A stretch of 64,000 nucleotides of DNA from Thermincola carboxydiphila (GCA_016841725.1 JAENYP010000001.1:186001-250000); one strand, 5' to 3'; shown: positions 8,847 through 18,233, numbered from the stretch's first letter. Made by a program: numbers and translations. The notes: generated from the letters alone by a model not told the origin.

Positions 8847-9212
8847 CTAAGAAACCTCCTCAATTCTGTCAATAACGATTTCCACCAGCCGGTTGTCTGT
8901 TCCCAGGTGATTGGCCAGAACAATCTCCAGCCCCTCATACTTTTCCTTTTCCCGGCTGAGGACTTTTGGTATGTCTTCCTGCATATGAATCCCCTTATAA
9001 AGGAAAAACGGTACCACAATGATTTTATCTGCCCCGGCGCCTGCGGCCTGATTAATTGCCTCAGGGAGGTCAGGCTGATTAAACTGCAGTGAGGCAATTT
9101 CCACAATGTCATAGCTGGATTGGGACTTAACCATTTCCCCGTACTTTCTCAGCAGCTCCAATGCCTGGGGCGCCTTACTTCCATGTCCCAATATAATAAC
9201 ACCTGTTTTCAT
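8847..9212 (-). CDS. cbiX: sirohydrochlorin cobaltochelatase, short CbiX
   Basis: At 121 residues this is the short, homodimeric CbiX form that inserts cobalt into sirohydrochlorin at the start of the anaerobic pathway. The N-terminal ILGHGS motif (residues 7-12) holds a metal-binding histidine, and VVPFFLYKGIHMQEDIP holds the second. It lacks the histidine-rich tail found in some CbiX proteins. It sits between cbiJ and cbiC in the operon. Confidence 0.93.
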   Translation of the reverse strand: MKTGVIILGHGSKAPQALELLRKYGEMVKSQSSYDIVEIASLQFNQPDLPEAINQAAGAGADKIIVVPFFLYKGIHMQEDIPKVLSREKEKYEGLEIVLANHLGTDNRLVEIVIDRIEEVS

Positions 9213-9233
9213 CTTCTATCCTCCAAAAAAGTT

Positions 9234-10007
9234 TTAGTATCCGCAATTTTTCCGAGCATTCTCCAGGATTATTTCCATCCTGCCGGTTACCGGAATTTCC
9301 CCGTAATCGGGACGGGCCACTATGATAACCGGGATTTTGAGGCCCAGAGCGGCTGCAATTTTTGTATCAGTCCCCCCGGTGCGGCCGCTGTCCTTGGTTA
9401 CCAGGATATCTGCTTCATACTCCCGGAGCATTGCCTGGTTCATTTCCAGGCTGAAGGGGCCCTGTACGGCGACAATGTCCTTCGGGGGGATCTGCAATGC
9501 TGCACACTGCTGCAGGACCCCGGCATCAGGAAGGACCCTGGCTACAATCCGCTTCCGGCTTTCCCTGCCGGCTCGGATAAATGGCTCCAGGTTACGGCTG
9601 CCTATGGTCAGGAAAACGGTATTCCCTTTGCTGACTGCAAGCTCCGCAGCCTCTTCATAGCCGGATGCCCGAAAAACAGCGTCACCCCTGATCTCTTCTG
9701 TAACAGGCGGCCTTTCAAACCTTATATAAGGAACGCTTCTTTTTCGGGATACTTCCCATGCAGTATCAGTAATTACACGGGCATATGGATGGGTCGCATC
9801 AACAATTAGTTTGATCCCTTTTTCAGAAACCAGCCGTTCCAGTTCCACTGAATCAAGCTGCCTGACCAGGACCTCAACAGGCAGGTCCCGTGGGATTACC
9901 TCAGCGCCATATCCCGAAACAACGGTAGCCAGCACCTTAAATCCTTCAGCGGCAAGGACTCCGGCTATTTCACGGCCTTCCAGGGTTCCAGCCAGGACTA
10001 GAATCAT
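9234..10007 (-). CDS. cbiJ: cobalt-precorrin-6A reductase
   Basis: CbiJ reduces cobalt-precorrin-6A to 6B with a nicotinamide cofactor. The 257-residue protein begins with the Rossmann start ILVLAGTLEGREIA and has the typical DATHPYA segment near residue 70 and VTKDSG near residue 206. The ATG overlaps the stop of cbiH by four bases. Length is normal for the family. Confidence 0.92.
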   Translation of the reverse strand: MILVLAGTLEGREIAGVLAAEGFKVLATVVSGYGAEVIPRDLPVEVLVRQLDSVELERLVSEKGIKLIVDATHPYARVITDTAWEVSRKRSVPYIRFERPPVTEEIRGDAVFRASGYEEAAELAVSKGNTVFLTIGSRNLEPFIRAGRESRKRIVARVLPDAGVLQQCAALQIPPKDIVAVQGPFSLEMNQAMLREYEADILVTKDSGRTGGTDTKIAAALGLKIPVIIVARPDYGEIPVTGRMEIILENARKNCGY

Positions 10008-10732
10008 ACTTCATATCCCCTCGGAGTTATCATAAAATTATCGGTATGATATGTTTGGCTGTTTCCTATCAAAACAACAGTAAACATATCGATGGGGTAT
10101 TCCAGGAAGTGCTCCAGGTCCGTCCTGGTCACCACTTCACCGGAGCGCTTGGCATTACGTACAATGCCTACAGATGTGTCCGGTGACCTGAACCTGAGGA
10201 ATATTTCCCGGGCACGCTTAATCTGTTCGGTTCTTTTTTTACTCATGGGGTTATACAGAATGGTTACAAAATCACCAACAGCCGCTGCTTCCAACCTTTT
10301 TTCAATCAATTCCCACGGGGTCAGCAGGTCACTTAAGCTGATTACCGTGAAGTCATGCATCAGGGCAGCCCCCAGGGATGCAGCTGCAGCATTGGCGCTG
10401 GTTATGCCGGGAACAATTTCGACATCAATCCTGTCAGCCATTTCCCGTTTTTCCACCAGTTCCAGGGTTATGCCGGCCATCCCGTAAATACCGGGGTCAC
10501 CGCTGCTTACCATAACAACATACCTTCCGGCAGCAGCCATTTCTATAGCCTGGAGGCACCTTTCAACTTCACGGGTCATCCCTGAAGAAATGACTTCCTT
10601 TCCTTCTGTAAGGTCACCAATTAGCTCAATATATGTCTTATACCCTATGATTACCTCTGCCTCTTTAATCACATTATAAGCCCTGAGGCTCATCTGCTCC
10701 CTGTCTCCCGGTCCTATTCCGACAACGGCCAA
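10004..10732 (-). CDS. cbiH: cobalt-precorrin-3B C17-methyltransferase
   Basis: This SAM-dependent tetrapyrrole methyltransferase contracts the ring and methylates C17. VVGIGPGDREQMS lies at the N-terminus, SSGDPGIYGMAG forms the SAM-binding loop, and PGITSANAAAASLGA follows, as in CbiH. The open frame runs further upstream into cbiG, but the family start falls at a TTG (10732) with GAGGG just before it, giving 242 residues. The start overlaps the end of cbiG by 19 bases. Confidence 0.92.
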   Translation of the reverse strand: MAVVGIGPGDREQMSLRAYNVIKEAEVIIGYKTYIELIGDLTEGKEVISSGMTREVERCLQAIEMAAAGRYVVMVSSGDPGIYGMAGITLELVEKREMADRIDVEIVPGITSANAAAASLGAALMHDFTVISLSDLLTPWELIEKRLEAAAVGDFVTILYNPMSKKRTEQIKRAREIFLRFRSPDTSVGIVRNAKRSGEVVTRTDLEHFLEYPIDMFTVVLIGNSQTYHTDNFMITPRGYEV

Positions 10733-11805
10733 TCTCCCTCTGCTATTGCAATTGTCACTTTCCCGAATTTCTTTTTTGGCATCAGTATCACCGAAGCTTT
10801 CCCCGCGCCCAGTATTGCCGCCGGTTCGCACACTCCACCAACTCCTATCTTTTGGTCTACAAATTCTGAAAAACTCAGTTCACTGGCACGAGCCCGGTGA
10901 ACCTCCTGAAGCTCTGGCCTCCCGAAAAATTCTGTTGGCAGGTCCATTTCACCGGCTGCCTCCAGGAGTCCCTGTTCCTCACTTTTAATATCTATACTGG
11001 CAAGGAATTTTACCGCTGTCAGAGCCCGCCCGGTCTCCTCAAGGGCCTGCAGAATGGCCTCCTTAACCTCAGCAGAGCTGACACCCTTCCGGCAGCCAAT
11101 TCCTATGCAGACATTCTGTGGTCTCAGGAAGAGAGTCCCCTCAGGGAAGCTTGCTGCTGCCCGGTTAGTCACCAGTACTACCCGGTTGTCTTCCCTGCGT
11201 GATGGTGAATATTCTGCGAAATCCCTTACACTAATATTTTCCGAGGGTTCTATTTCTATAGGAAACTCTGTATATATCATAATCTGCTGTTTATTGACAA
11301 TTGCTGCATTGATTGTTTTTACAAGCTCCAGTGGTTCGGCGACAAGACCGTTTTCCGCCGCCACCATCTCAATAGCCGGCAGTCCCTGAACATCTGTGGC
11401 TGTTGTAATTACAGGATTGGCGTCAAGCAGCTCTGCTATCCGCTGTGTCAGTGCATTAGCCCCTCCCAGGTGGCCGGAAAGGACACTGATAATGTTTTTA
11501 CCCAGTTCATCCATCACCACTACTGCAGGGTCTGATCTCTTATCCCTGATGTGTGGCGCCGACAGGCGGACAACAATTCCCAGAGCCATGATACAGATAA
11601 TACCGTCATAACTGCCAAACAACTCGCCAAAAAGCTCCCTGAGGGGTTTACGGTAAGGCTGTCTTTTACCCGCTATTCTCAGCAATGAGAACCTGCCGGG
11701 GATGTAAAGAACTGTCTCATACCCGCCTGCCTCATCAAGCAGCCCGGCTGTTTTCCGGGCCAGCTCGGCGCCGTCTCTGGTTACCGCAACAACAGCAAGC
11801 TTCAA
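10714..11805 (-). CDS. cbiG: cobalt-precorrin-5A hydrolase
   Basis: CbiG opens the δ-lactone of cobalt-precorrin-5A and releases the extruded two-carbon unit as acetaldehyde. The 363-residue protein has the N-terminal CbiG domain, the middle segment with VVVMDELGKNIISVLSGHLGGAN, and the C-terminal CbiG/CobE domain beginning at CIGIGCRKGVS. A TTG start with GGGAAAG upstream is used. It overlaps cbiF by four bases and cbiH by 19, so translation is tightly coupled. Confidence 0.93.
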   Translation of the reverse strand: MKLAVVAVTRDGAELARKTAGLLDEAGGYETVLYIPGRFSLLRIAGKRQPYRKPLRELFGELFGSYDGIICIMALGIVVRLSAPHIRDKRSDPAVVVMDELGKNIISVLSGHLGGANALTQRIAELLDANPVITTATDVQGLPAIEMVAAENGLVAEPLELVKTINAAIVNKQQIMIYTEFPIEIEPSENISVRDFAEYSPSRREDNRVVLVTNRAAASFPEGTLFLRPQNVCIGIGCRKGVSSAEVKEAILQALEETGRALTAVKFLASIDIKSEEQGLLEAAGEMDLPTEFFGRPELQEVHRARASELSFSEFVDQKIGVGGVCEPAAILGAGKASVILMPKKKFGKVTIAIAEGDWPLSE

Positions 11806-12572
11806 CTCTTTCCCTCCCGGTATCCATGGGAAAATCCCGGGTCATAAAGCTTGGATTTTTCGTACTGACCGCGAAAAACATTACTGACAACTATCATCGC
11901 GGTCTTGGAAATCGCCGCTTCCCTGACTTTTTCCGCGATATCGGCAAGAGTCCCCCGGACAATTTTCTCATCCGGCCATGAAGCTTTCTGGACTACGGCA
12001 ATGGGGGTATCCTCCGCATAGCCCTCCCGAAGCTGGGCCACAACATCATCAATAGCATGAACACTGAGGAATATACACATTGTAGCGCCATGCCGGGCCA
12101 GTTGGGCCAGTTTTTCTTTTTCCGGCACCGGGGTGCGCCCCTCCATACGGGTTAAAATCACGGTCTGGGTCACATCAGGCAGGGTGTACTCCTGCCTGAG
12201 CGCAGCCGCAGCAGCCAGAAAAGAACTGACACCCGGGATAACTTCAAAGGATATACCCATCCCAGTCAGGGCATCCATCTGTTCCTGAATAGCGCCGTAA
12301 ATGGCCGGGTCACCGGTATGCACCCGGGCAATCAGTTTGCCCTGGGAAGCCCCTTTCTGCATCACCTCAAGTACCTCTTCCAGATCCATAGAGGCGCTGT
12401 TGTGTACTTCAGCTCCGTCCCTGGCATACTTGAGTATCTCCGGATTTACCAGGGAACCGGCATATATTACGATATCAGCTCTTTCGATGGCCTTAATTCC
12501 TTTTAAGGTAATCAGCTCTGGGTCCCCCGCCCCGGCTCCGATAAAATATACTTGTGTCACAGGCCCTTCCAC
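11802..12572 (-). CDS. cbiF: cobalt-precorrin-4 C11-methyltransferase
   Basis: CbiF methylates C11 of cobalt-precorrin-4 using SAM. The 256-residue sequence has VYFIGAGAGDPELITLKG at the N-terminus, HTGDPAIYGA in the SAM loop and EVIPGVSSFLAAAAAL after it, all typical of the CbiF/CobM branch of the tetrapyrrole methylases. The GTG start lies inside the end of cbiL (16-base overlap). Confidence 0.94.
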   Translation of the reverse strand: MEGPVTQVYFIGAGAGDPELITLKGIKAIERADIVIYAGSLVNPEILKYARDGAEVHNSASMDLEEVLEVMQKGASQGKLIARVHTGDPAIYGAIQEQMDALTGMGISFEVIPGVSSFLAAAAALRQEYTLPDVTQTVILTRMEGRTPVPEKEKLAQLARHGATMCIFLSVHAIDDVVAQLREGYAEDTPIAVVQKASWPDEKIVRGTLADIAEKVREAAISKTAMIVVSNVFRGQYEKSKLYDPGFSHGYREGKS

Positions 12573-13276
12573 CCCGCCTTCCTGATAATCATTATTGACA
12601 TGTAATCTTTTTCTTTACCCATCATACTTTCGATATCTGTGGTATAAAACTGGTCTGCATAACCCGCCCGGCTGATATATACCGCCTTGCCCAACAGGCC
12701 CATCTCTTTCAGCAAACCGGTAACCTCATCATACAGGCGGTTAATTTTCATCAGAACAACATTATCATAGTCTTCCAGGGCTTTTCTGATGGGCTCAATA
12801 CCATAAGCAGCCGGAATAACTGCCAGCTTTTCGTGGGCCTCTGTGAGGGGTTCATTGATTATTGATGAACATGCGGCAAAAGCCGTAATCCCCGGTATCG
12901 TCTCTATTTCGATATCCTGATAGTTCCGCTTAAATCGTTCCAGAAGATAGGCATAGGTACTGTAAAACATCGGGTCACCGATAGTTATAAAGGCTGCCTT
13001 TTTGCCTTCCCGTGCCTTCTCAGCCATCTGGGAAGCAGCCAGGTCCCAATGCTGCCTAAGGACTTCCTTGTCATGGGTCATCGGAAACAGGAGTTCAACA
13101 ACTTCAAAATCCTTCTCAACTATGCTTTTGACAATTGACAAAGCCAAGCTGTCTTTTTCGGTCCTGGACTTGGGAATACAGAGGGTATCAACCTCCCTGA
13201 GGACCCGGTAGGCTTTTAAAGTGAGCAGTTCCGGGTCGCCGGGGCCAACTCCGATGCCATAGATTTTGCCACTCAT
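12557..13276 (-). CDS. cbiL: cobalt-precorrin-2 C20-methyltransferase
   Basis: CbiL adds the C20 methyl that is later lost during ring contraction. The 239-residue protein starts IYGIGVGPGDPELLTLKA, has ITIGDPMFYSTYAYL in the SAM loop and IPGITAFAAC afterwards, matching CbiL/CobI. An AAAGGAG site precedes the ATG. It follows cbiT after a 57-base gap, the largest inside the corrin-ring part of the operon. Confidence 0.94.
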   Translation of the reverse strand: MSGKIYGIGVGPGDPELLTLKAYRVLREVDTLCIPKSRTEKDSLALSIVKSIVEKDFEVVELLFPMTHDKEVLRQHWDLAASQMAEKAREGKKAAFITIGDPMFYSTYAYLLERFKRNYQDIEIETIPGITAFAACSSIINEPLTEAHEKLAVIPAAYGIEPIRKALEDYDNVVLMKINRLYDEVTGLLKEMGLLGKAVYISRAGYADQFYTTDIESMMGKEKDYMSIMIIRKAGWKGL

Positions 13277-13333
13277 ATAATGACTCCTTTACACTTGATT
13301 TTGAACCAAATTTAAACTCTTCCCAAATTCCGG

Positions 13334-13933
13334 TTAAGGTTTTTCACCACTGATTATAAATACCGGATTATGGCTCTTAAACATATGTACCCTGCCGAGG
13401 TCAACAGCTTTGGCCACACTGACCTGGGTGATATCAACACCGGTAAAGCCATATTCCTGCATTATCTCAACCGCTTCCATAAAAGTTTCCAGGACTACTG
13501 CATTTATGACCACACGCCCGCCCCGGGACAGCTTCTCAAAAACCGGTTTCATTATTTCCCGCAAGTTCCCCCCGCTCCCACCTATGAAAACACGGTCAGG
13601 CGCAGGCAGTCCGCTGAGGGCTTCCGGGGCCATTCCCTGGATTACGGCAACATTGCCCGCCCCAAACAGTTCGCTGTTTTTCCTGATAAGTGACACTGCT
13701 TCGGCTTCTTTTTCAACTGCATATACTTTTCCTTTAAGCGAGGCCAGGGCTGCCTCTATAGAAATTGAGCCGGTACCTGCCCCGATATCCCAAATCAGGT
13801 GGCTGTCATTGAGCCTGGCCTTGGTCAGGGTGACACACCTTACTTCAGCTTTGGTCATCGGAACCTTCCCCCTGAGAAACAGTTCATCAGGGATACCGCC
13901 GGTATTGTAATTCCATCTCCTGTCATTCATCAC
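13334..13933 (-). CDS. cbiT: cobalt-precorrin-6B C15-methyltransferase (decarboxylating)
   Basis: CbiT methylates C15 and decarboxylates the C12 acetate side chain; with CbiE it does the work of aerobic CobL. The 199-residue Rossmann methyltransferase shows the SAM motif IWDIGAGTGSISIEAA (residues ~48-63) and FIGGSGGNLREIM, characteristic of CbiT. The start overlaps the end of cbiE by 11 bases. CbiE and CbiT are separate proteins here, not fused. Confidence 0.93.
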   Translation of the reverse strand: MMNDRRWNYNTGGIPDELFLRGKVPMTKAEVRCVTLTKARLNDSHLIWDIGAGTGSISIEAALASLKGKVYAVEKEAEAVSLIRKNSELFGAGNVAVIQGMAPEALSGLPAPDRVFIGGSGGNLREIMKPVFEKLSRGGRVVINAVVLETFMEAVEIMQEYGFTGVDITQVSVAKAVDLGRVHMFKSHNPVFIISGEKP

Positions 13934-14549
13934 AGATCACCACCACACAACCGGAGTTTCCCACATCTCCGGGGACATTTTCGATGTCATATGCTCCGAT
14001 ATGCTCATCGGTATAGGAAAGATTCTCACACACATATATCTTTTTCCCCCTGATGCCATTCTCTGAAAGCATCCCGGCAATAACTCCGGGAGTCCGGGCG
14101 GGATCAGTCAGGATAATCACCTTGGAATGTGTCCGGACCAGTTCCGGAAGCCCACCTGACTCCCGCCCATGGACACTGTAAAATACGGCGTCATGCCAGG
14201 AGAGGCCCAGTCTGGCACAGGCAAGCTGGGCTGAACTGATACCCGGTGAAACCCTCAACTCAGATAGCTCAAAGTTTCGTTTCAGGTGTTCCAAAATACC
14301 GTAAAAGGCCGGGTCACCCGATGCCAGGACAGCTATGCTGCTGTGCCGGTAACGGTCCCTGATATACCCGGTCATTTCCCTCAAATTATTTTTCACCGGG
14401 AAAAGCTCCTTACCGGTATCTTTATATAATTCCAGCAGGCGCTCGCCACCTACCAGAATATCAGCTTCATTTATCAGCCGGGAGGCTTCGGGAGTTATGT
14501 AGTCCGGGTGGCCGGGGCCAATGCCGATAACCTGTATTAAATTGGCCAC
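13923..14549 (-). CDS. cbiE: cobalt-precorrin-7 C5-methyltransferase
   Basis: CbiE methylates C5 of the corrin ring. The 208-residue protein has IGIGPGHPDYITPEA at the N-terminus, LASGDPAFYGI in the SAM loop and VSPGISSAQLACARLGL afterwards, matching CbiE. A GTG start preceded by a G-rich site is used; it overlaps the end of cbiD by 13 bases. Confidence 0.93.
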   Translation of the reverse strand: MANLIQVIGIGPGHPDYITPEASRLINEADILVGGERLLELYKDTGKELFPVKNNLREMTGYIRDRYRHSSIAVLASGDPAFYGILEHLKRNFELSELRVSPGISSAQLACARLGLSWHDAVFYSVHGRESGGLPELVRTHSKVIILTDPARTPGVIAGMLSENGIRGKKIYVCENLSYTDEHIGAYDIENVPGDVGNSGCVVVICDE

Positions 14550-15649
14550 TTCATTTCCCCCCCAATCTCCAAAGCATTTGCGTCAGCCGCCACGACTTCA
14601 CCTGCCATGGTGAAAAGAACCACACCAACCCGGAGTTCCCCGAATACATGCTCCATAGCCCGGGCAGCCGCTCTGGCTGCAACCATATCCATTACCTGCA
14701 TTAAGCCATTGTCCCTGAGTATCTCTAAGGCCTCTTCCGAGGTATTGGCTTCCAGCAGACTTCCGATAATCCGGGGGCCTGCCCCCTGTAAGCCCGCATA
14801 TGCGGCCAGAGTTTCCAGTCTGGCATCAGAAACCTTATTATGGGTATGGAAACACCCTGCTGCCACCTTGGCAAGCTTGCTGTGGTGCCCGATCAGGATG
14901 ACATTTTTGATTCCCAGCCTGACAGACTCTTTTAACATATATCCCACAAAGTTACTCATCTGGACAACTGCCTCTGCCGGGATACCCAGTTTTCCGGCAG
15001 CCCACTTTTCGCCAAGCCTGCCTGGGGTCAGACAGATGGTATTATAGCCGTAAGCGATGGCCTGGCTTATCTGGGGCACTAGTGATTTTTTGAAGGCATC
15101 TTCAGACATCGGCTCAACAATTCCTGTTGTGCCCAGTATCGAGATTCCGCCTTCTATCCCCAGCTTGGAATTGAGGGTTTTCCTGGCTGCCGCAGCGCCC
15201 CCGGGAACACTGACTTCAATAATTACCCCTGCACCCTCGGGGATGAATTTACTTACCGCTTCTGTAATCATTTGCCGCGGTACAGGATTAATGGCCGCCT
15301 CTCCTACAGGTATCTGGAGGCCAGGCTTGGTAACCGTCCCCACTCCGGGGCCTCCGGTTATGGTTACTCCCGCTTCCGCATTCTTACCGGCCTTAACCAG
15401 TATTTTGAGCCCATTGGTCACATCAGGATCATCACCGGCATCTTTAATTACTTCAGCAACTATATCTCCGTTGTCCGGAAAAACATTTTCAATGGGTACG
15501 GTAATTACCCTGCCCTGTGGATTAATGATTTGGGCGGTCTCGATTACCTCGTGCCGGTACAGCATGATCACTGCAGCCTGGGCTGCTGCAGCCGCACTCG
15601 CTCCGGTCGTAATCCCCGGGCGGAGTTCCCTGTCAGCTCCCATAGGCAT
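14537..15649 (-). CDS. cbiD: cobalt-precorrin-5B C1-methyltransferase
   Basis: CbiD methylates C1 of cobalt-precorrin-5B and is restricted to the anaerobic pathway. The 370-residue protein begins with the family hallmark LRPGITTGASAAAAAQAA and carries GGPGVGTVTKPGL and LIGHHSKLAKVAAGCFHTH. It overlaps cbiO (17 bases) and cbiE (13 bases), so it is translated as part of the same unit. Confidence 0.95.
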   Translation of the reverse strand: MPMGADRELRPGITTGASAAAAAQAAVIMLYRHEVIETAQIINPQGRVITVPIENVFPDNGDIVAEVIKDAGDDPDVTNGLKILVKAGKNAEAGVTITGGPGVGTVTKPGLQIPVGEAAINPVPRQMITEAVSKFIPEGAGVIIEVSVPGGAAAARKTLNSKLGIEGGISILGTTGIVEPMSEDAFKKSLVPQISQAIAYGYNTICLTPGRLGEKWAAGKLGIPAEAVVQMSNFVGYMLKESVRLGIKNVILIGHHSKLAKVAAGCFHTHNKVSDARLETLAAYAGLQGAGPRIIGSLLEANTSEEALEILRDNGLMQVMDMVAARAAARAMEHVFGELRVGVVLFTMAGEVVAADANALEIGGEMKWPI

Positions 15650-16484
15650 TCACATCCCCGTTTACATTAGCAAGAATCATCTTCCTGGCCTCCCCGATAG
15701 TAAGTGGCAGTTCAGCAACAGCCATATGGTCCCGCTTAGCCAGAATCTCTGCCAGGTGAGCAACCCTGGGAAGCCGCAGCTGGGCGCCCCTGACAGTTTC
15801 CTTCTGGCTGAATACCTCTGCGGGTGTCCCGGCCAGGAGAATATGCCCCATGTGTAGGATAAAAATTCTGTCAGCATACAGGGGTACCAAATCAACATCA
15901 TGTGTTGCCATTAAAATTGTAATTTTTTCTTTTTTATTGAGCTTCACCAGTAACTCCATTATTTCCCTGACCCCTGCCGGGTCAAGTCCTGCAGTAGGTT
16001 CATCAAGAATAATAATATCGGGCTTCATAGCCAGGACTCCCGCAATGGCTGCCCTTTTTTTCTGACCGTAACTCAGGTAGTGTACAGGTTTATTGATGAG
16101 ATGCGGTATTCCTACCATCTCCAGAGATTCCCTGACTCTATTGCTTACTTCATCGGGAGAAAGTTTCAGGTTAATCGGGCCAAAAGCTACATCATCCCCG
16201 ACTGTTGGTGCAAATAGCTGGTCATTGGGGTCCTGAAACACGAAACCTATCCGTTTGTATAATTCTTCTCTGGAAAATTCCCGGAAAGGCCTGCCTTCTA
16301 TTTTTATATCACCTTGTTCGGGGTTCAGCAAGCCGGTGATAACCTTAAAAAAGGTAGTTTTTCCGGAACCGTTGGGTCCCAGGAGTATGGTAAACTGCCC
16401 CCCTGGAATTTCAAAGTCCACCCCTTCCAGGGCCTTAGTGCCATCACTATATGTGTACTGCACCTGGTGTACTTCAATAATCAT
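15633..16484 (-). CDS. cbiO: cobalt ECF transporter ATPase
   Basis: CbiO is the ATPase that drives the CbiMNQO cobalt importer. The 283-residue protein has Walker A GPNGSGKTT (residues ~36-44), the Q-loop in VFQDPNDQLFAPTV, the signature LSYGQKKRAAIAG and Walker B IIILDEPTAGLDP, followed by the H-loop ATHDVD. Only one ATPase is encoded, which fits a homodimer as in group I ECF systems. Confidence 0.95.
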   Translation of the reverse strand: MIIEVHQVQYTYSDGTKALEGVDFEIPGGQFTILLGPNGSGKTTFFKVITGLLNPEQGDIKIEGRPFREFSREELYKRIGFVFQDPNDQLFAPTVGDDVAFGPINLKLSPDEVSNRVRESLEMVGIPHLINKPVHYLSYGQKKRAAIAGVLAMKPDIIILDEPTAGLDPAGVREIMELLVKLNKKEKITILMATHDVDLVPLYADRIFILHMGHILLAGTPAEVFSQKETVRGAQLRLPRVAHLAEILAKRDHMAVAELPLTIGEARKMILANVNGDVNAYGS

Positions 16485-16508
16485 TAATGCTTCCCCCTAA
16501 ATTGACAG

Positions 16509-17234
16509 TCAGGCAGTCTTTTTGTATCTCTGGCCGGCGATATCTCCGTTATATCCCCGTATCTGCATGGCTGAAAAGGTATTTTCTGCCCGGTCATAGG
16601 CCCGGATAAATACCATCGCCATAAGTGTGCTGGTTGAATTCACAGCCTTTTTCCACCCTGCCGGGTTCCTCCAGTCAGGATAGCCCAGCCTCATGGCCTG
16701 TGCCTGCCTGATTCGCATACCTTCATCCCATAAGACAAAGAGATACCGGTAGGTAAGCAGCAGAATCTCAACGATCACCCGGGGAATATGGAACCATATC
16801 AGGGCATATCCCAATTCATGTACAGGGGTGGTCAGGCTCAAACATAACAGGATGGAAACACTGCTGATAATTCTCAGCAAAACTGTTGTCCCCAAAATCA
16901 GGCCTTCTCCGTAAATTTTCAACTCCAGGCCCAGCATCTCCAGACTGAAGACCTGACTACCCTGATGAAATAGCGCCATGAAAAGGAAAACCACAATTCC
17001 CAGGAAAACAGGTGGCAGCATCCTGCCGGCGACAATTTTAAACGGTACCCTGATAGCCAATATCAATGCTGATGTCAATGCAAATATGAAGAGCGGCAGT
17101 TTAAAGCCCGGCAGACCGACAACTGCGGCAAGGGCTAAAACTGACAGCAATACCTTTACCCTGGCATCCATTCTGGTAAAGGTGTTATCCCTCTGGGCCA
17201 AAGCATCAACCATCAAGTAAGATTCCTTAACCAT
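16509..17234 (-). CDS. cbiQ: cobalt ECF transporter transmembrane subunit
   Basis: This 241-residue membrane protein is the T component that couples CbiO to the CbiM/CbiN substrate unit. It has about five hydrophobic segments and the coupling-helix sequence with ARG-type motifs replaced by LTYRYLFVLWDEGMRIRQAQ, as found in CbiQ. The start overlaps the cbiN stop by eight bases, and cbiO follows after 24 bases. Confidence 0.92.
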   Translation of the reverse strand: MVKESYLMVDALAQRDNTFTRMDARVKVLLSVLALAAVVGLPGFKLPLFIFALTSALILAIRVPFKIVAGRMLPPVFLGIVVFLFMALFHQGSQVFSLEMLGLELKIYGEGLILGTTVLLRIISSVSILLCLSLTTPVHELGYALIWFHIPRVIVEILLLTYRYLFVLWDEGMRIRQAQAMRLGYPDWRNPAGWKKAVNSTSTLMAMVFIRAYDRAENTFSAMQIRGYNGDIAGQRYKKTA

Positions 17235-17520
17235 TGTCCTTCCCCGCCTTTACAACAAATATTTTGTGCCACTGGTATCCCACCACTGCTCCGGCTGCAA
17301 AGCCCCCGGCCGCAAATAAAAACAGCCCCAGATTGCCTTCTATGTTTACCAGTGGTTCCTTTGCAGAAACACCGGTTACCTCTTCCATTTTACTGTCAAC
17401 AAGGTCATCTGTCCCCTGCCACTTTTCACCGGCTGATACTGTTAGCGGCAATAATAAAAGCAACATAATTGTCAGGACAGGAATCAAATTCTGCCGTATT
17501 TTATTTCTGATTCTCTGCAT
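17227..17520 (-). CDS. cbiN: CbiN-like small cobalt transporter subunit
   Basis: This small protein (97 residues from the ATG at 17520) has two hydrophobic helices, residues ~13-30 and ~62-82, joined by a polar external loop. That is the CbiN topology. Position between cbiM and cbiQ supports the role, although the loop sequence is diverged and classic CbiN motifs are weak. The frame stays open for 12 more codons upstream, but GAGGGGG before 17520 favours the shorter form. CbiN helps load cobalt onto CbiM. Confidence 0.75.
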   Translation of the reverse strand: MQRIRNKIRQNLIPVLTIMLLLLLPLTVSAGEKWQGTDDLVDSKMEEVTGVSAKEPLVNIEGNLGLFLFAAGGFAAGAVVGYQWHKIFVVKAGKDNG

Positions 17521-18208
17521 TTTGGCTTTCCCCCTCATCTGTTTCCCGGAGCACACCCAGCTTTATGAGAATGTCAGGCCTGACTTTGGCTATATACTTA
17601 ACCATACCTCCGGTAACCAATCCTTCAAGCAGCGCTAAGGGAAGCTGAGTCGGCATAAACAGGGCCAGAAAAGTCAGGAAGGCCTTAAGCACGGACTGGT
17701 CATGAATTCCTGGCATTCCCAGAGCTAATTGGAATGAAGTGGATAAATAAACTGCCAGGTCTCCCAAAACACCGGCCAAAAATGCTGCGATCCCCAGGGA
17801 CAGCCCGGCTTTCCGCCCCAGCCAGAATACTCCAAAACCGGTCAGGGAACCGACAACCCCCATAGAAAAGACATTGGCCCCAAGTGTTGATAAGCCGCCA
17901 TGGGCAAAAAACAACGCCTGCAGGAGAAGGGCGACCACTGCGAGTACCATGCTGACAAAAGGGCCGACCAGAATTGCAGCCACCGGCGTCCCGGCAGGAT
18001 GGGATGAAGTGCCTGTGACAGGCACCGGAATTGGCAGCAGCGATATAAAAAACACGGCTGCACTGACCAGTCCCAGCAATGGCTTATATGCCATTACCTT
18101 TTGGGTGCGCCAGGTTATGTCATAAACTCCTTTAGCAATAAAGACAGATGCTGCCCCGTACCAGGCGACTGCCCACTTCCCAACCAGAAATCCATCCTGT
18201 ATATGCAT
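17501..18208 (-). CDS. cbiM: cobalt ECF transporter substrate-binding subunit
   Basis: CbiM binds cobalt in the membrane. The 235-residue protein starts MHIQDGFL, supplying the N-terminal His that becomes part of the metal site, and has five to six membrane helices with the conserved PVTGTSSHPAGT and FFAHGGLSTLGANVFSMGV stretches. It is the first gene of the operon, behind a cobalamin riboswitch, so cobalt uptake and corrin synthesis would be shut off together when cobalamin is plentiful. Confidence 0.95.
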   Translation of the reverse strand: MHIQDGFLVGKWAVAWYGAASVFIAKGVYDITWRTQKVMAYKPLLGLVSAAVFFISLLPIPVPVTGTSSHPAGTPVAAILVGPFVSMVLAVVALLLQALFFAHGGLSTLGANVFSMGVVGSLTGFGVFWLGRKAGLSLGIAAFLAGVLGDLAVYLSTSFQLALGMPGIHDQSVLKAFLTFLALFMPTQLPLALLEGLVTGGMVKYIAKVRPDILIKLGVLRETDEGESQNAENQK

Positions 18209-18233
18209 TGTTTCATCTCCATTTTTTAGATCA

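Noticed and set aside
8331-9092. Open frame of 253 codons on the + strand over cbiC and cbiX
   Set aside because: Both genes below it are clear; the frame has no ribosome binding site and low-complexity antisense composition.
8846-9112. A 90-residue N-terminal extension of CbiC
   Set aside because: It is translated from cbiX in another frame, has no similarity to CbiC, and a good GTG start lies at the expected position.
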